NCBI GenBank assembly: GCA_030148985.1
Contig: JASBSJ010000044.1
Location: forward strand, 1-64,000
Length of the DNA: 64,000 nt
DNA from: Sphingopyxis sp.
GTDB taxonomy: Bacteria; Pseudomonadota; Alphaproteobacteria; Sphingomonadales; Sphingomonadaceae
Direction of reading: 5' to 3'
Made by a program: the position numbers and the translations under genes. The first letter of the stretch is position 1, and each line of letters opens with the position of its first letter. The notes below the pieces were generated by a model. The model searched no databases and was not told the origin of the DNA. It worked only from the letters and a program-made list of their open reading frames with translations. This document shows, piece after piece, positions 1-8,500 of the stretch.

Positions 1-2
1 GC

Positions 3-1766
3 GTTGCCAATCAGGCGTTTCTTTTGCGCGCGCTCGGCGAAGAGGATGCGCTGCATTATGCGGGGCGCGATGTCGCCGGTATGTTGCGGCTCGATGATGC
101 CGGTGCGCTCTATTTTGCGCGTGAGGGCGATCGGGCAACGCCAGTGCGGATGCTGCAAATCCCGCTGACGCCGGCCGATACGCACGGGCCGATGCTGCTC
201 GCCATGCTCGACGAGGAGATCGGACCCGCCGATCGCGGCACGGCGCAAAGCTATATCGAAACGCTGCTGTCACTGCTGCCCTTCGGGCTTGCGCTCGTCG
301 ATCGCGACGGCCGCTTTCTTTACATGAACCGCGCTTTCATGCGCGCCGCGGGCGTCGCCGATGGCAAGAAGCCGCGCTACCCCGGCGATCTTGTGGTCGG
401 CGAGGACAAGGGGCCACTCGCCGACATGATCCGCCGCCACAGCAGCGGGCAGCAGGTGGGCGGCGACCTGTCGATCCGGCTGGCGGGGCAAAGCGGCGAC
501 CCGGTGTCGATGCGCATCGTCGGCGTACGTGGGCTGGGCGAAGCGGCGGTTCTTCTCAGCCTCAAGGATTCGAGCGAGGAATCGCGCCTGAAACGCCAGG
601 TCGCGCAGGCCTCGAAAATGCAGGCGGTGGGCCAGCTTGCGGGCGGCGTCGCGCATGATTTCAACAATATCCTGACAGCGGTGCTGGGCGCGTGCGATCT
701 GATGCTGATGCGGCATACGCCGGGCGACAGCGACTATGACGACATCCAGCAAATCCGCAGCAACGCCAATCGTGCCGCCAGCCTGACGCGGCAATTGCTC
801 GCTTTTTCGCGGCAACAGACGCTGCGGCCGCAGATATTGCAGCTGCCCGACGTGATTTCCGAAGTGTCGCACCTTTTGAAGCGGTTGATCGGCGAAACGG
901 TGCAGCTGTCGGTGCATCATGGCCGCGGGCTCGGCGCGGTGCGCGCCGATCCCGGCCAGCTCGAACAGGTCATCATCAACCTGGCGGTCAACGCGCGCGA
1001 CGCAATGCCCGGCGGCGGCACGTTGACGATCGAAACCTTTCCGGTGACCGCGGCCGACGTGCGCCAGATGGGCAATGAATTCATGCCGCCCGCCGACTAT
1101 TGCGTGCTGAGGGTCAGTGACACCGGCACCGGCATCCCTCCCGACATCTTGCCTAAGATTTTCGAACCCTTTTTCACGACCAAGGATGTGGGGAAGGGGA
1201 CGGGGCTGGGCCTCTCAACCGTTTACGGCATCATCAAGCAGTCCGCGGGCTTCATCTTTGCCGACAGCAAGCCGGGCGAGGGAACGAGCTTCTCGATCTA
1301 TCTGCCCGTCCATCGGGCGGCCGGCGACGCGCCCGCCGCACCGCAGCCGCCCGCAAAGCCCAAAAAGAGCCAATGGGGTAGCGGGACGATCCTGATTGTC
1401 GAGGATGAGGATATGGTACGCGCGGTCGCGGAACGCGCGCTGACCCGTGCGGGTTATAGCGTCGTTACCGCCGCGCAGGGCGAGGAAGGGCTCGAACGCT
1501 TTGCCGAGATGGAGAAGGTCGATTTGGTCATAAGCGATGTCGTGATGCCGACGATGGACGGGCCCGCGATGGTGCGCGCAATGCGCGCCAAGCGGCCCAA
1601 CCTGCCCGTGCTGTTCATGTCGGGCTATGCCGAGGAGCAGCTGCGTCAGTCGATCGACATCGACCATGTTGCCTTCCTGCCCAAACCCTTTTCGGTCGCG
1701 CAACTCGCCGAAGCGACGTCGGCGGCGCTAGACGAGGCGGCGCATCGCGGGGGACAGGATGGCTGA
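3..1766 (+). CDS. cckA: Hybrid sensor histidine kinase CckA (5' end outside the window)
   Basis: The reading frame is open to the left edge, so the true start lies upstream; 587 residues are visible. Counting from the TTG at 24, a PAS-like region lies at about 75-190, then a HisKA box with the phosphorylated His at 211 (sequence GGVAHDFNNILTAV), an HATPase domain with N-box Asn324 and the DTGTG box near 366, and a C-terminal receiver with phosphoacceptor Asp505 and the conserved Lys of LPKPF. This PAS-HisKA-HATPase-REC order and the wording of the dimerisation helix match CckA, the kinase that feeds phosphate through ChpT to CtrA and CpdR. Transmembrane segments, expected near the N-terminus, are not in view. 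Another hybrid kinase of the same architecture is the only real alternative. The stop codon overlaps the next gene by 8 bases. Confidence 0.85.
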   Translation, partial: VANQAFLLRALGEEDALHYAGRDVAGMLRLDDAGALYFAREGDRATPVRMLQIPLTPADTHGPMLLAMLDEEIGPADRGTAQSYIETLLSLLPFGLALVDRDGRFLYMNRAFMRAAGVADGKKPRYPGDLVVGEDKGPLADMIRRHSSGQQVGGDLSIRLAGQSGDPVSMRIVGVRGLGEAAVLLSLKDSSEESRLKRQVAQASKMQAVGQLAGGVAHDFNNILTAVLGACDLMLMRHTPGDSDYDDIQQIRSNANRAASLTRQLLAFSRQQTLRPQILQLPDVISEVSHLLKRLIGETVQLSVHHGRGLGAVRADPGQLEQVIINLAVNARDAMPGGGTLTIETFPVTAADVRQMGNEFMPPADYCVLRVSDTGTGIPPDILPKIFEPFFTTKDVGKGTGLGLSTVYGIIKQSAGFIFADSKPGEGTSFSIYLPVHRAAGDAPAAPQPPAKPKKSQWGSGTILIVEDEDMVRAVAERALTRAGYSVVTAAQGEEGLERFAEMEKVDLVISDVVMPTMDGPAMVRAMRAKRPNLPVLFMSGYAEEQLRQSIDIDHVAFLPKPFSVAQLAEATSAALDEAAHRGGQDG

Positions 1767-2109
1767 GCGGCGCATCCTGATCGTCGAGGACGATGTGCTG
1801 ATCGGCATGATGCTGGTCGATATTTTCGACGCGCTCGGCCTGCCCGAGCCCGCGCAAGCGGCGAGCAAGGACGATGCGCTGGCGCTCATCGCGTCCGAAC
1901 CGATTGCCGGCGCGCTCATCGATATCAACCTGGGCGAAGAAAAAGGCTGGCCGGTCGCCGACGCCCTCGCCGCCAAGGATATTCCCTTTGCCTTCACCTC
2001 GGGCGGCGGCGACGTCATTCCGCCCGCACATGCGGGGCGCCGCTTGATACCCAAGCCGTTCCGGATCGGCGACATCGAGGCGGCGATTCGGGAGTTCGGG
2101 GCTCCATAA
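1759..2109 (+). CDS. Single-domain (receiver-only) response regulator
   Basis: 116 residues consisting only of a CheY-like receiver: acidic pair D11-D12, phosphoacceptor D55 (ALIDIN), the Thr/Ser switch position T80 and K99 in the IPKPF loop. There is no output domain. It overlaps the 3' end of the upstream CckA-type kinase gene by 8 bases, so the two are translationally coupled and the kinase is the obvious phosphodonor. Receiver-only proteins of this kind serve either as phosphate sinks or as protein-protein switches; which applies cannot be told from sequence. The spacing between D55 and T80 is normal, so it should be phosphorylatable. Confidence 0.85.
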   Translation: MAERRILIVEDDVLIGMMLVDIFDALGLPEPAQAASKDDALALIASEPIAGALIDINLGEEKGWPVADALAAKDIPFAFTSGGGDVIPPAHAGRRLIPKPFRIGDIEAAIREFGAP

Positions 2110-2206
2110 TCCGTCGTCGGCGCCGAGGCAGGGGTCGCCATCGGCCTTACGTCAACCTCCAACCGCCCCCGCTTTCGCGGGCGCGACGCTGATTTGATTT
2201 AATTAT

Positions 2207-2221
2207 GTTCTCCTCTTGTTC
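2207..2221 (+). promoter_or_regulatory. LexA (SOS) box upstream of recA
   Basis: GTTCTCCTCTTGTTC is an exact match to the alphaproteobacterial LexA operator GTTC-N7-GTTC. It sits 76 bases before the recA start. The second half-site also forms an inverted pair, GTTC-N5-GAAC, ending at 2230. This marks recA as SOS-controlled and supports the alphaproteobacterial assignment. Confidence 0.85.
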
Positions 2222-2297
2222 CACAAGAACAAATGTGGCACATAGGTCCGGCGTTGCGATGCGTCCGCGGTCGCTCTAGAGCAGGAAAGGACGGCAA

Positions 2298-3380
2298 ATG
2301 GCCGGACAATTGTCACTCGTCGAATCGGGGAAATCAGTGAACGGAACGGACAGGCAGAAGGCGCTCGACGCCGCATTGGCGCAGATCGACCGCGCCTTCG
2401 GCAAGGGCTCGGTGATGAAGCTGGGGTCGAAGGAAGCAATGCAGGTCGAGGCGATCTCGACCGGGTCGCTCGGCCTTGACATCGCGCTGGGCGTCGGCGG
2501 TCTGCCGCGCGGCCGCGTCATCGAAATCTATGGCCCCGAAAGCTCGGGCAAAACCACACTGGCGCTGCACACGCTCGCCGAAGCGCAAAAGGGCGGCGGC
2601 ACCGTCGCCTTTGTCGATGCCGAACATGCGCTCGATCCCGTCTATGCGAAGAAGCTCGGCGTCAATATCGACGAACTGATCGTGTCGCAGCCCGACACGG
2701 GCGAACAGGCGCTCGAAATCGTCGACACGCTCGTGCGCTCGAACGCGATCGACGTGCTCGTTGTCGACTCGGTCGCGGCGCTCGTTCCGCGTGCCGAGAT
2801 CGAGGGCGAGATGGGCGACAGCCACGTCGGCCTGCAAGCGCGGCTGATGTCGCAGTCGCTGCGCAAGCTCACCGGGTCGATCAGCCGCTCGCGCTGTATG
2901 GTGATCTTCATCAACCAGCTGCGCATGAAAATCGGCGTGATGTACGGCAACCCCGAAACGACGACCGGCGGCAACGCGCTCAAATTCTACGCCTCGGTCC
3001 GCCTCGACATCCGCCGCACCGGCCAGATCAAGAATGGCGACGAGATCGTCGGCAACACCACCCGCGTGAAGGTGGTGAAGAACAAGGTCGCGCCGCCGTT
3101 CAAGCAGGTCGAATTCGACATCATGTATGGGCAGGGCATTTCGAAGATCGGCGAGATCCTCGACATCGGCGTCAAGGCCGGGCTGGTCGAAAAATCGGGC
3201 GCCTGGTTCAGCTATGATTCGATCCGCATCGGACAGGGGCGCGAGAATGCGAAGAATTTCCTGACCGAAAATCCCGAACTTCGCGAACGGCTCGAAGCCG
3301 CAATCCGCGGCCGGACCGACGCGGTCGCCGAAGAGATGATGGCGGGCCCCGACGACGACGCGAGCGACGACGACATCTGA
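2298..3380 (+). CDS. recA: Recombinase RecA
   Basis: 360 residues, normal for RecA. It forms filaments on single-stranded DNA, drives homologous strand exchange and stimulates LexA self-cleavage. Walker A GPESSGKT is at 79-86, the Walker B strand is in [10 protein letters not shown], and the L2 loop region follows [18 protein letters not shown]. The acidic tail ends in a run of Asp, as usual. The ATG at 2298 is preceded by AGGAAAGG, and a LexA box lies further upstream. The gene is monocistronic as far as can be seen: the next 200 bases downstream hold no gene, only a GC-rich inverted repeat around 3390-3424 without a clear T-run. Confidence 0.99.
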   Translation: MAGQLSLVESGKSVNGTDRQKALDAALAQIDRAFGKGSVMKLGSKEAMQVEAISTGSLGLDIALGVGGLPRGRVIEIYGPESSGKTTLALHTLAEAQKGGGTVAFVDAEHALDPVYAKKLGVNIDELIVSQPDTGEQALEIVDTLVRSNAIDVLVVDSVAALVPRAEIEGEMGDSHVGLQARLMSQSLRKLTGSISRSRCMVIFINQLRMKIGVMYGNPETTTGGNALKFYASVRLDIRRTGQIKNGDEIVGNTTRVKVVKNKVAPPFKQVEFDIMYGQGISKIGEILDIGVKAGLVEKSGAWFSYDSIRIGQGRENAKNFLTENPELRERLEAAIRGRTDAVAEEMMAGPDDDASDDDI

Positions 3381-3580
3381 CGATCGTCCGGCCGGTTTGC
3401 GCGTTCGCGCGAACCGACCGGCAAACGGCGGCGGGCCTCGTGGCCTCCTTGTAGCCGCGGACACCTGCACGCCCCTCTCCCCCGCAGGTGGGCCCGTTGC
3501 CGTTGATCGTCGGTGGTGGGAGATATGATCGAAAGACGCTTGGAACGGCGGCTTTGGGGTGGGAAGCGGACGTTGCTATC

Positions 3581-4012
3581 TTAGCCGGGAACGACCGCAA
3601 GCTCGCCGCCGCCCATTGCGATGACGCCCCATCGCGCGCTTCCGACAGTGTAGTAGGCATCCCATCCTTCATAGCCGCACGACTGGTTGAACACGTCTAT
3701 GCGAGTGCTGCCGCCGAACTCGATCCGTAGATCGCCCGTTTCCTCGTCAACGTGCAGATTTTGGACGACCAACTCGCTAAGCATGGATGCCGCCCGCTCC
3801 TCGCCATCGAGCGGAGCGGGGAGACCGAACTGTTGGCCATCATCCTCGTCGCCGAATGCTATTCGGCCATTCGCAACGATACGCCACGGCACCCTAAAGG
3901 CAATCGTGAACTGATCGCCGAAGTTTGCACGCCAGAATGGCGGTTCCCGCTCCATTGAGCAGGTTCGTCCGATGAATGCTTGTTTGAAATTTTCAATATG
4001 ATCCCGTTCCAT
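3581..4012 (-). CDS. Hypothetical protein, possibly DUF6188-like
   Basis: 143 residues, no signal peptide or membrane segment. The second half (about 75-143) contains beta-strand-rich text of the form LRIEFGGSTRIDV...GYEGWDAYY...GGGEL, which resembles the small DUF6188-type proteins often found as solitary or immunity-like genes. I make that link from memory of the family pattern, so it is tentative. It lies alone and against the direction of recA and the downstream receptor, with no toxin partner visible. The local sequence is less GC-rich than the neighbours, hinting at recent acquisition. No convincing ribosome-binding site precedes the ATG at 4012, so a start at an internal Met is possible. 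Confidence 0.6.
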   Translation of the reverse strand: MERDHIENFKQAFIGRTCSMEREPPFWRANFGDQFTIAFRVPWRIVANGRIAFGDEDDGQQFGLPAPLDGEERAASMLSELVVQNLHVDEETGDLRIEFGGSTRIDVFNQSCGYEGWDAYYTVGSARWGVIAMGGGELAVVPG

Positions 4013-4076
4013 GAGGCACTGCTCGCATCAGAAGAGAATGTCCGCAAGCGGTCGTTTCCAGACTTTGCAAGCCACG

Positions 4077-4240
4077 CTCCTCCCCATCGACTTGCGATGG
4101 GGAGGTGGCAGCCTGCAGGGCTGACGGAGGGGTCGAGCGCGCAGCACTCGCTGACGCTCGCGGCCCTCCGCCACCGCTTTGCGGCGGTCCCGCTGGCGCT
4201 GCGCGTCGTCTGCGACTCCCCAAGGCTTCGCCGCAGGGGG
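4077..4240. repeat. Palindromic intergenic repeat (CTCCCC/GGGGAG type)
   Basis: The gene-free stretch 4013-4486 holds, first, a GC-rich element whose ends can fold back: CCTCCCCATCG ... CGATGGGGAGG near 4079-4104, followed by further arms up to about 4240. It resembles, but is not identical to, the element at 9861-9996, and shares the CTCCCC-start and GGAGGGG-interior pattern with the larger family at 7801, 10191 and 24605. The remainder of the gap is the regulated promoter of the heme-type receptor. Confidence 0.6.
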
Positions 4241-4390
4241 ATTTATGTCCACAACCGGACGTTCCCAGCCATCCGTCAGGCGGTCGATTTGACCGGTCTC
4301 GGCCAAGTGCGAGCTGAGCCCGGCTATCTCATACCCCTCCAACTGACCGGGCGGGACGCTCTGTAACGCTGTTCATCCACGCGAAGGTTT

Positions 4391-4409
4391 TCCGCAAACG
4401 ACTCGCAAT
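4391..4409. promoter_or_regulatory. Upstream Fur-like box
   Basis: TCCGCAAACGACTCGCAAT shares its right half, ACTCGCAAT, and the central spacing with the perfect palindrome 60 bases downstream (4451-4469). It is read as a second, weaker Fur-type operator for the receptor gene. Inferred from motif similarity only. Confidence 0.5.
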
Positions 4410-4450
4410 AGCATATTGACCAGGCAATTTCGCTTCCCTAGAGCGCCGCT

Positions 4451-4469
4451 ATTGCGAAACACTCGCAAT
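4451..4469. promoter_or_regulatory. Fur-like operator in front of the heme-type receptor
   Basis: ATTGCGAAACACTCGCAAT is a perfect 7-5-7 inverted repeat of 19 bases, the size of a Fur box, ending 17 bases before the TTG start codon. A gene for Fur is present in this window (54813-55238). Iron-dependent repression of the receptor is inferred. Confidence 0.65.
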
Positions 4470-4486
4470 CAAACAGGGGAAGAATT

Positions 4487-6703
4487 TTGACCAGTCACCG
4501 CTCGCCGTTCCCGTCCCGCCTTGCCGTCGGCAGCGCCATCGGCATTGGGCTCGCCGCAACCGTACAGCCCGCGATGGCGCAGGATGACGACGGCGCTTAC
4601 TGGCTCGCGCGCAAGAACCAGATCGTCGTCACCGCGACGCGCACCGAAGTGCGGGCCGAAGATCTGCCCGTCACCGTCACCGTCAAGAGCGCAGAGCAGA
4701 TCGCCGACGAGCTGGTGACCGACATCCGCGACCTCGTCCGCTTCGAACCCGGCGTCAGCGTCCAGCGCCAGCCGGCGCGCTTCGGCGCCGCGCTCGGCGC
4801 GACGGGCCGCGCGGGCAACGACAGCTTCAACATTCGCGGCATCGGCGGCAACCGCGTGCTGATCCAGGTCGACGGCGTGCGCGTCCCCGACGGCTTCAGC
4901 TTCGGGGCGCAGGCGTCAGGGCGCGGCGATTATGTCGACCTGGGCCTCATCAAGTCGGTCGAGATTTTGCGCGGCCCATCATCGGCGCTCTATGGCAGCG
5001 ACGGCCTCGCGGGCGCGGTCAGCTTCATCACCGCCGACCCGGCCGATTTCCTGAAAGGCGGCAAAAGCGTCGGCGGCCTCGTCCGCGCCGCCTATAGCAG
5101 CGCCGATGAGGAGTTTAGCGAAACCGCGATCCTCGCGGGACAGAGCGGCGACTGGTCGGCGATGGCTGCCTATACGCGCCGCGATTATCGGGAACTCGAC
5201 AACAAGGGGACGGTTGGCGGCACCGGCGCGACGCGGACCGAGCCCAATCCGCAGGACGGCCGCTCCGATGCCGCGCTCGCGCGCATCGTCTATGACCCCG
5301 CCAGCGGCCACAAGCTGCGCCTGACCGGCGAATATCTCGACACGCGGCTCTACACCAACGGCCTGACCGGGCTCAACGCTTCGGTCGACCGGCTCGAAGG
5401 CTGGGACACCGGGGAGCGCAAGCGCGTCTCGCTCGACTGGAGCTGGGAAGGGGAGGGGGTGATCGATTTCGCGCGCGTCGCGCTTTACTGGCAGGACGGC
5501 GAAGACAGTCAATATACCGAGGAAGACCGCACCACGCTTCCCGATCGCACGCGCCTCAACACGTTCGAAAATCGCGTCATCGGCGCTTCGGCCGACGCCC
5601 GCGTCGATTTTGCGACCGGCGCAATCGCCCACCGCCTCGTGTTCGGCGGCGACATCAGCAAGACGCGCCAGCGCGGCCTGCGCGACGGCACCGTGCCGCC
5701 CTTTGGCGAAGTGTTTCCGACGCGCGCCTTTCCCGAAACCGACTTCACGCGCGGCGGCCTGTTCGTGGGCGACGAGATCAGCGTCGCCGACGGCCGGTTG
5801 ATCCTCTATCCGGCGCTGCGCTTCGACTGGTATGATCTGTCGCCGCAGGACGACCCGCTGCTTCCCGCCTTTTCGGGGGCGGGGCAGGATGGATCGCGCG
5901 TTTCGCCCAAATTCGGCGCGCTGTTCAAGCTGACCGATACGGTACGGATTTTCGCCAATTATGCGACAGGCTTCAAGGCGCCCGAGCCGGGGCAGGTCAA
6001 CCAGTTCTTCGAGAATCTGGCCTTCGGCTATACCTCCGCCCCCAATCCCGATCTGGGGCCCGAGCGCAGCGAAAGCTTTGAGGGCGGGCTGCGCTTTTCC
6101 AGCGACCATGTCAGCCTCGACGTCACCGCCTTTTCGGCGCGCTACAAGGATTTCATCAGCCAGGAAGTGGTGGGGGGCAGTTTCACGCCGGCCGATCCCG
6201 CCGTCTATCAGTTCGTCAATCTCGACCGTGCCCGCGTCAAGGGCGCCGAAGCGCGGTTCGAGGGGCGGGCGTCGTCCGGCCTCTATACGACGCTCGCCCT
6301 TTCCTATGCGACCGGCAACTCGATCGATCCCGATGGGACGCGCGTACCGCTATCGACGATCGATCCGTTCAAGCTCGTCGTCGGCGTCGGTTATCGCGAC
6401 CCGCAAAGCGGGCGTTTCGGCGGCCAGATCGTCCTGACGCACAGCGCGCGCAAGGAGGCGTCGCGGACCGAGGGGCTTTGCTCCCCCACCTGTTTCCGCC
6501 CCGATGCCTTCACCATCCTCGACGCCACCGCCTTTGTGCGGATCGTTCGGGGGCTGAGCCTGCGCGCCGGGGTCTTCAACATATTGGACCGCAAATACAG
6601 CTGGTGGAGCGACGTCCGCGGGGTCGCGTCCACCTCCACCATCACCGACGCCTATACCCAGCCCGGCCGCAACGCGAGCGTGTCGCTAAGCTATCGTTTC
6701 TGA
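4487..6703 (+). CDS. TonB-dependent receptor of the heme/hemoglobin type
   Basis: 738 residues. The start is a TTG preceded by AGGGGAAGA, giving a clean Sec signal peptide ending at about residue 31 (AMAQ). A TonB-box-like IVVTATR near 45 is followed by the plug domain (about 55-170, with NIRGIGGNRV and GPSSALYGSDGLAG) and a 22-strand-type barrel ending in SLSYRF. The barrel has the YATGFKAPEPGQVNQFFEN segment typical of hemin/hemoglobin/lactoferrin receptors. It imports ligands through the outer membrane with TonB energy. Two Fur-like boxes precede it, and a DUF6607 gene follows after 21 bases, a partnership common for heme receptors. The exact ligand is not proven by sequence. Confidence 0.88.
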   Translation: MTSHRSPFPSRLAVGSAIGIGLAATVQPAMAQDDDGAYWLARKNQIVVTATRTEVRAEDLPVTVTVKSAEQIADELVTDIRDLVRFEPGVSVQRQPARFGAALGATGRAGNDSFNIRGIGGNRVLIQVDGVRVPDGFSFGAQASGRGDYVDLGLIKSVEILRGPSSALYGSDGLAGAVSFITADPADFLKGGKSVGGLVRAAYSSADEEFSETAILAGQSGDWSAMAAYTRRDYRELDNKGTVGGTGATRTEPNPQDGRSDAALARIVYDPASGHKLRLTGEYLDTRLYTNGLTGLNASVDRLEGWDTGERKRVSLDWSWEGEGVIDFARVALYWQDGEDSQYTEEDRTTLPDRTRLNTFENRVIGASADARVDFATGAIAHRLVFGGDISKTRQRGLRDGTVPPFGEVFPTRAFPETDFTRGGLFVGDEISVADGRLILYPALRFDWYDLSPQDDPLLPAFSGAGQDGSRVSPKFGALFKLTDTVRIFANYATGFKAPEPGQVNQFFENLAFGYTSAPNPDLGPERSESFEGGLRFSSDHVSLDVTAFSARYKDFISQEVVGGSFTPADPAVYQFVNLDRARVKGAEARFEGRASSGLYTTLALSYATGNSIDPDGTRVPLSTIDPFKLVVGVGYRDPQSGRFGGQIVLTHSARKEASRTEGLCSPTCFRPDAFTILDATAFVRIVRGLSLRAGVFNILDRKYSWWSDVRGVASTSTITDAYTQPGRNASVSLSYRF

Positions 6704-6724
6704 CCTGAATAAAGGACTCATCCG

Positions 6725-7693
6725 ATGAAAAAAATCACGATTATCGCGGGTCTGCTGCTGTCGGCGGCGCTGCCCGTTGCTGCCTTGGCGCACCCGCCGA
6801 TCGCGGCCGATGCCGCCGCGGCCAATTTCGAACAGGACCGCGCCGACATCCTTGCGATGGCGGGCAATTACAAGGTGCGGTTCGACATGCAGGAATCGAC
6901 GCGCTGGGACGCGGGCTATACCCCGCTCGCCGCCAAGACGTCGGGCGGGCACGAGGTCGTCCGCGTCATCGAGGATACGGGGCGCAAGATCATGCTCCAG
7001 CACCTGCTCGTCATCGAACATGAGGGCAAGACGCACATCATCAAGCATTGGCGCCAGGACTGGGAATATGAACCCGCGCGCGTGCTCGTCTATTCGGACC
7101 GCAATGAGTGGGTGTGGGAAGACGTCCCCGAACGGATGCGCACTGGCCGCTGGTCGCAGACGGTGTATCAGGTCGACGACAGCCCGCGGTACGGCGGCTG
7201 GGGCCAGTTCGAAACGCAGGGCGGCATCCGCCGCTGGCGTTCCAACTGGACCTGGCGCCCGCTCGCGCGCCGCGATGCCGTGCGCAATCCCGTCTACGAC
7301 CGCTATTATGCGATCAACCGCCACCAGCCGACCCCCGACGGCTGGATCCACTGGCAGGACAACACCAAAATGGGCACGAAGGACGGCAAGCTGGTGCCGA
7401 TCGTCCAGGAATATGTGCTCAACACCTATACCAAATACGACCAATATGACGCGAAGGCCGCCGACGATTATTGGGCGGCGACGAAGGATTATTGGGCCGC
7501 GGTCCGCGCGGCGTGGGACCGTGTCGCCGCAGCAAAGGGCGGCATCGCGATCGACGAAAAGGCCGACACCGGCACCGTCATCAGCGGCCGCCTCCTCGAA
7601 ATCGCCGACGAAGTTCAGGACGGCAAGCTGACGACCGCGAAAGCCGTCGCCGAAGCGACGAAGCTGATCGAGACCAACACGCGCAAGCTTTGA
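6725..7693 (+). CDS. DUF6607 family secreted protein
   Basis: 322 residues with a signal peptide (cleavage near ALAHPP, residue 22). The body is rich in Trp, Tyr and Arg, with segments such as IKHWRQDWEYEP, WGQFETQGG and YAINRHQPT that mark DUF6607, a periplasmic family of unknown biochemical role. It starts 21 bases after the receptor gene with GATAAAGGACTC before the ATG region, so it is probably co-transcribed and iron-regulated. It may assist heme or iron acquisition, but that is inferred from context only. A strong terminator follows at 7722-7752, closing the two-gene unit. Confidence 0.8.
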   Translation: MKKITIIAGLLLSAALPVAALAHPPIAADAAAANFEQDRADILAMAGNYKVRFDMQESTRWDAGYTPLAAKTSGGHEVVRVIEDTGRKIMLQHLLVIEHEGKTHIIKHWRQDWEYEPARVLVYSDRNEWVWEDVPERMRTGRWSQTVYQVDDSPRYGGWGQFETQGGIRRWRSNWTWRPLARRDAVRNPVYDRYYAINRHQPTPDGWIHWQDNTKMGTKDGKLVPIVQEYVLNTYTKYDQYDAKAADDYWAATKDYWAAVRAAWDRVAAAKGGIAIDEKADTGTVISGRLLEIADEVQDGKLTTAKAVAEATKLIETNTRKL

Positions 7694-7721
7694 CGATCTT
7701 CACCATGTGAAGCCCGCACCT

Positions 7722-7752
7722 GGGGGCGGCCGGAAACGGCTGCCCCCGTTTT
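7722..7752 (+). terminator. Rho-independent terminator after the heme-receptor operon
   Basis: An 11-bp GC-rich stem (GGGGGCGGCCG against CGGCTGCCCCC, one G-T pair) closed by a GAAA tetraloop and followed by GTTTT. It lies 29 bases after the DUF6607 stop codon. Confidence 0.8.
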
Positions 7753-7800
7753 GTGCCGGGGGGGCGATGGCGGCGTGGGGTGGGAAGCGGTCGGAAGCGC

Positions 7801-7929
7801 TCCTCCCCGGCACGGGGAGGGGGACCATGCGAAGCATGGTGGAGGGGTACGCGGTGTCGAGCGCTGCGTACGACCTCCCGTACCCCTCCACCACCCTGCG
7901 GGTGGTCCCCCTCCCCCGTTGGGGGAGGA
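7801..7929. repeat. 129-bp palindromic repeat, copy A
   Basis: Built from nested inverted arms: CCTCCCCGGCACGGGGAGG, then ACCATGCGAAGCATGGT, a central part, and a mirrored CCACCCTGCGGGTGG ... CCCCGTTGGGGGAGG end. It is the inverted, about 97% identical counterpart of copy B at 10191-10319; I counted only a handful of mismatches. Similarity continues outwards into GTGGGGTGGGAAGCGG at 7774-7790. Confidence 0.85.
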
Positions 7930-7980
7930 CCGCTTCAGGCTGCAATCGGTCGAAAACCGACAACAACCCCGCACCGGCTT

Positions 7981-8358
7981 TTACTTCTTCATACCCTCGA
8001 CGCTCCATATCCCGGCGCCGCGCGTCGCGATGAACAGGAAGATGAAGCAGTAAAGCGCGATCGTCTCGCCGCCATTGGCAATCGGAAAGGGGCCCTGGCT
8101 GCCGTGCGCGACCCAATAGCCGACCGCCGACATGCCGCTCGCGACAAAGGCCGCGGGGCGGGTGAACAGGCCGATGACGATCAGCGCGCCGGCGACGATT
8201 TCGATCGTCCCCGCCGCATAGAGCATCGGATTGAGCGGATAGGGAAAAGCCGCCGGGAAGTTGAAGAATTTCTGAACGCCGTGCGCCAGGAACAACAGCC
8301 CGGCAACGATCCGCAGCAACGCAAACGCTTGTTCGCCATAGCCATCGAGAAATTTCAT
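7981..8358 (-). CDS. DoxX family membrane protein
   Basis: 125 residues from the ATG at 8358 (preceded by GAGGGGG); an upstream in-frame Met is less likely. Four transmembrane helices are seen: about 10-30 (ALLRIVAGLLFLAHGVQKF), 48-68 (AGTIEIVAGALIVIGL), 72-92 and 98-118. The RIVxGxLFLxHGxQKF signature identifies the DoxX/DoxD family of small inner-membrane proteins, linked in other bacteria to oxidant stress and respiratory quinone chemistry. It diverges from the CMD-ECF41 pair, and DoxX proteins recur beside ECF41 sigma factors, so it may belong to the same response. I see no copy of the ECF41 promoter motif reading towards it. Confidence 0.85.
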   Translation of the reverse strand: MKFLDGYGEQAFALLRIVAGLLFLAHGVQKFFNFPAAFPYPLNPMLYAAGTIEIVAGALIVIGLFTRPAAFVASGMSAVGYWVAHGSQGPFPIANGGETIALYCFIFLFIATRGAGIWSVEGMKK

Positions 8359-8436
8359 GACACGCCCCCTCTCATGCTGATGAGGCGCCAAAGCTAACCC
8401 ATTTTCGGGCGCGCACGAAATTTTTTCAGCGCATCA

Positions 8437-8463
8437 TGTCACACCCGCCATTCCTGCCTCGTC
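8437..8463 (+). promoter_or_regulatory. ECF41-type sigma-factor promoter
   Basis: TGTCACA (8437-8443), a 16-base spacer, then CGTC (8460-8463). This is the bipartite target sequence described for ECF41 sigma factors. It lies 37 bases before the CMD gene, which is followed by the ECF41 gene itself, so the pair is probably autoregulated. Confidence 0.8.
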
Positions 8464-8500
8464 ATGTCTGGGTAACCCCCCCCCTCGAAGGAGACATGAC

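Noticed and set aside
3387..3424. A terminator after recA
   Set aside because: The GC-rich inverted repeat is clear, but no T-run follows on either strand, so termination is not claimed.
3488..3730. An 80-codon plus-strand frame after recA
   Set aside because: It overlaps the minus-strand DUF6188-like gene, whose product has a more protein-like composition, and has no ribosome-binding site.
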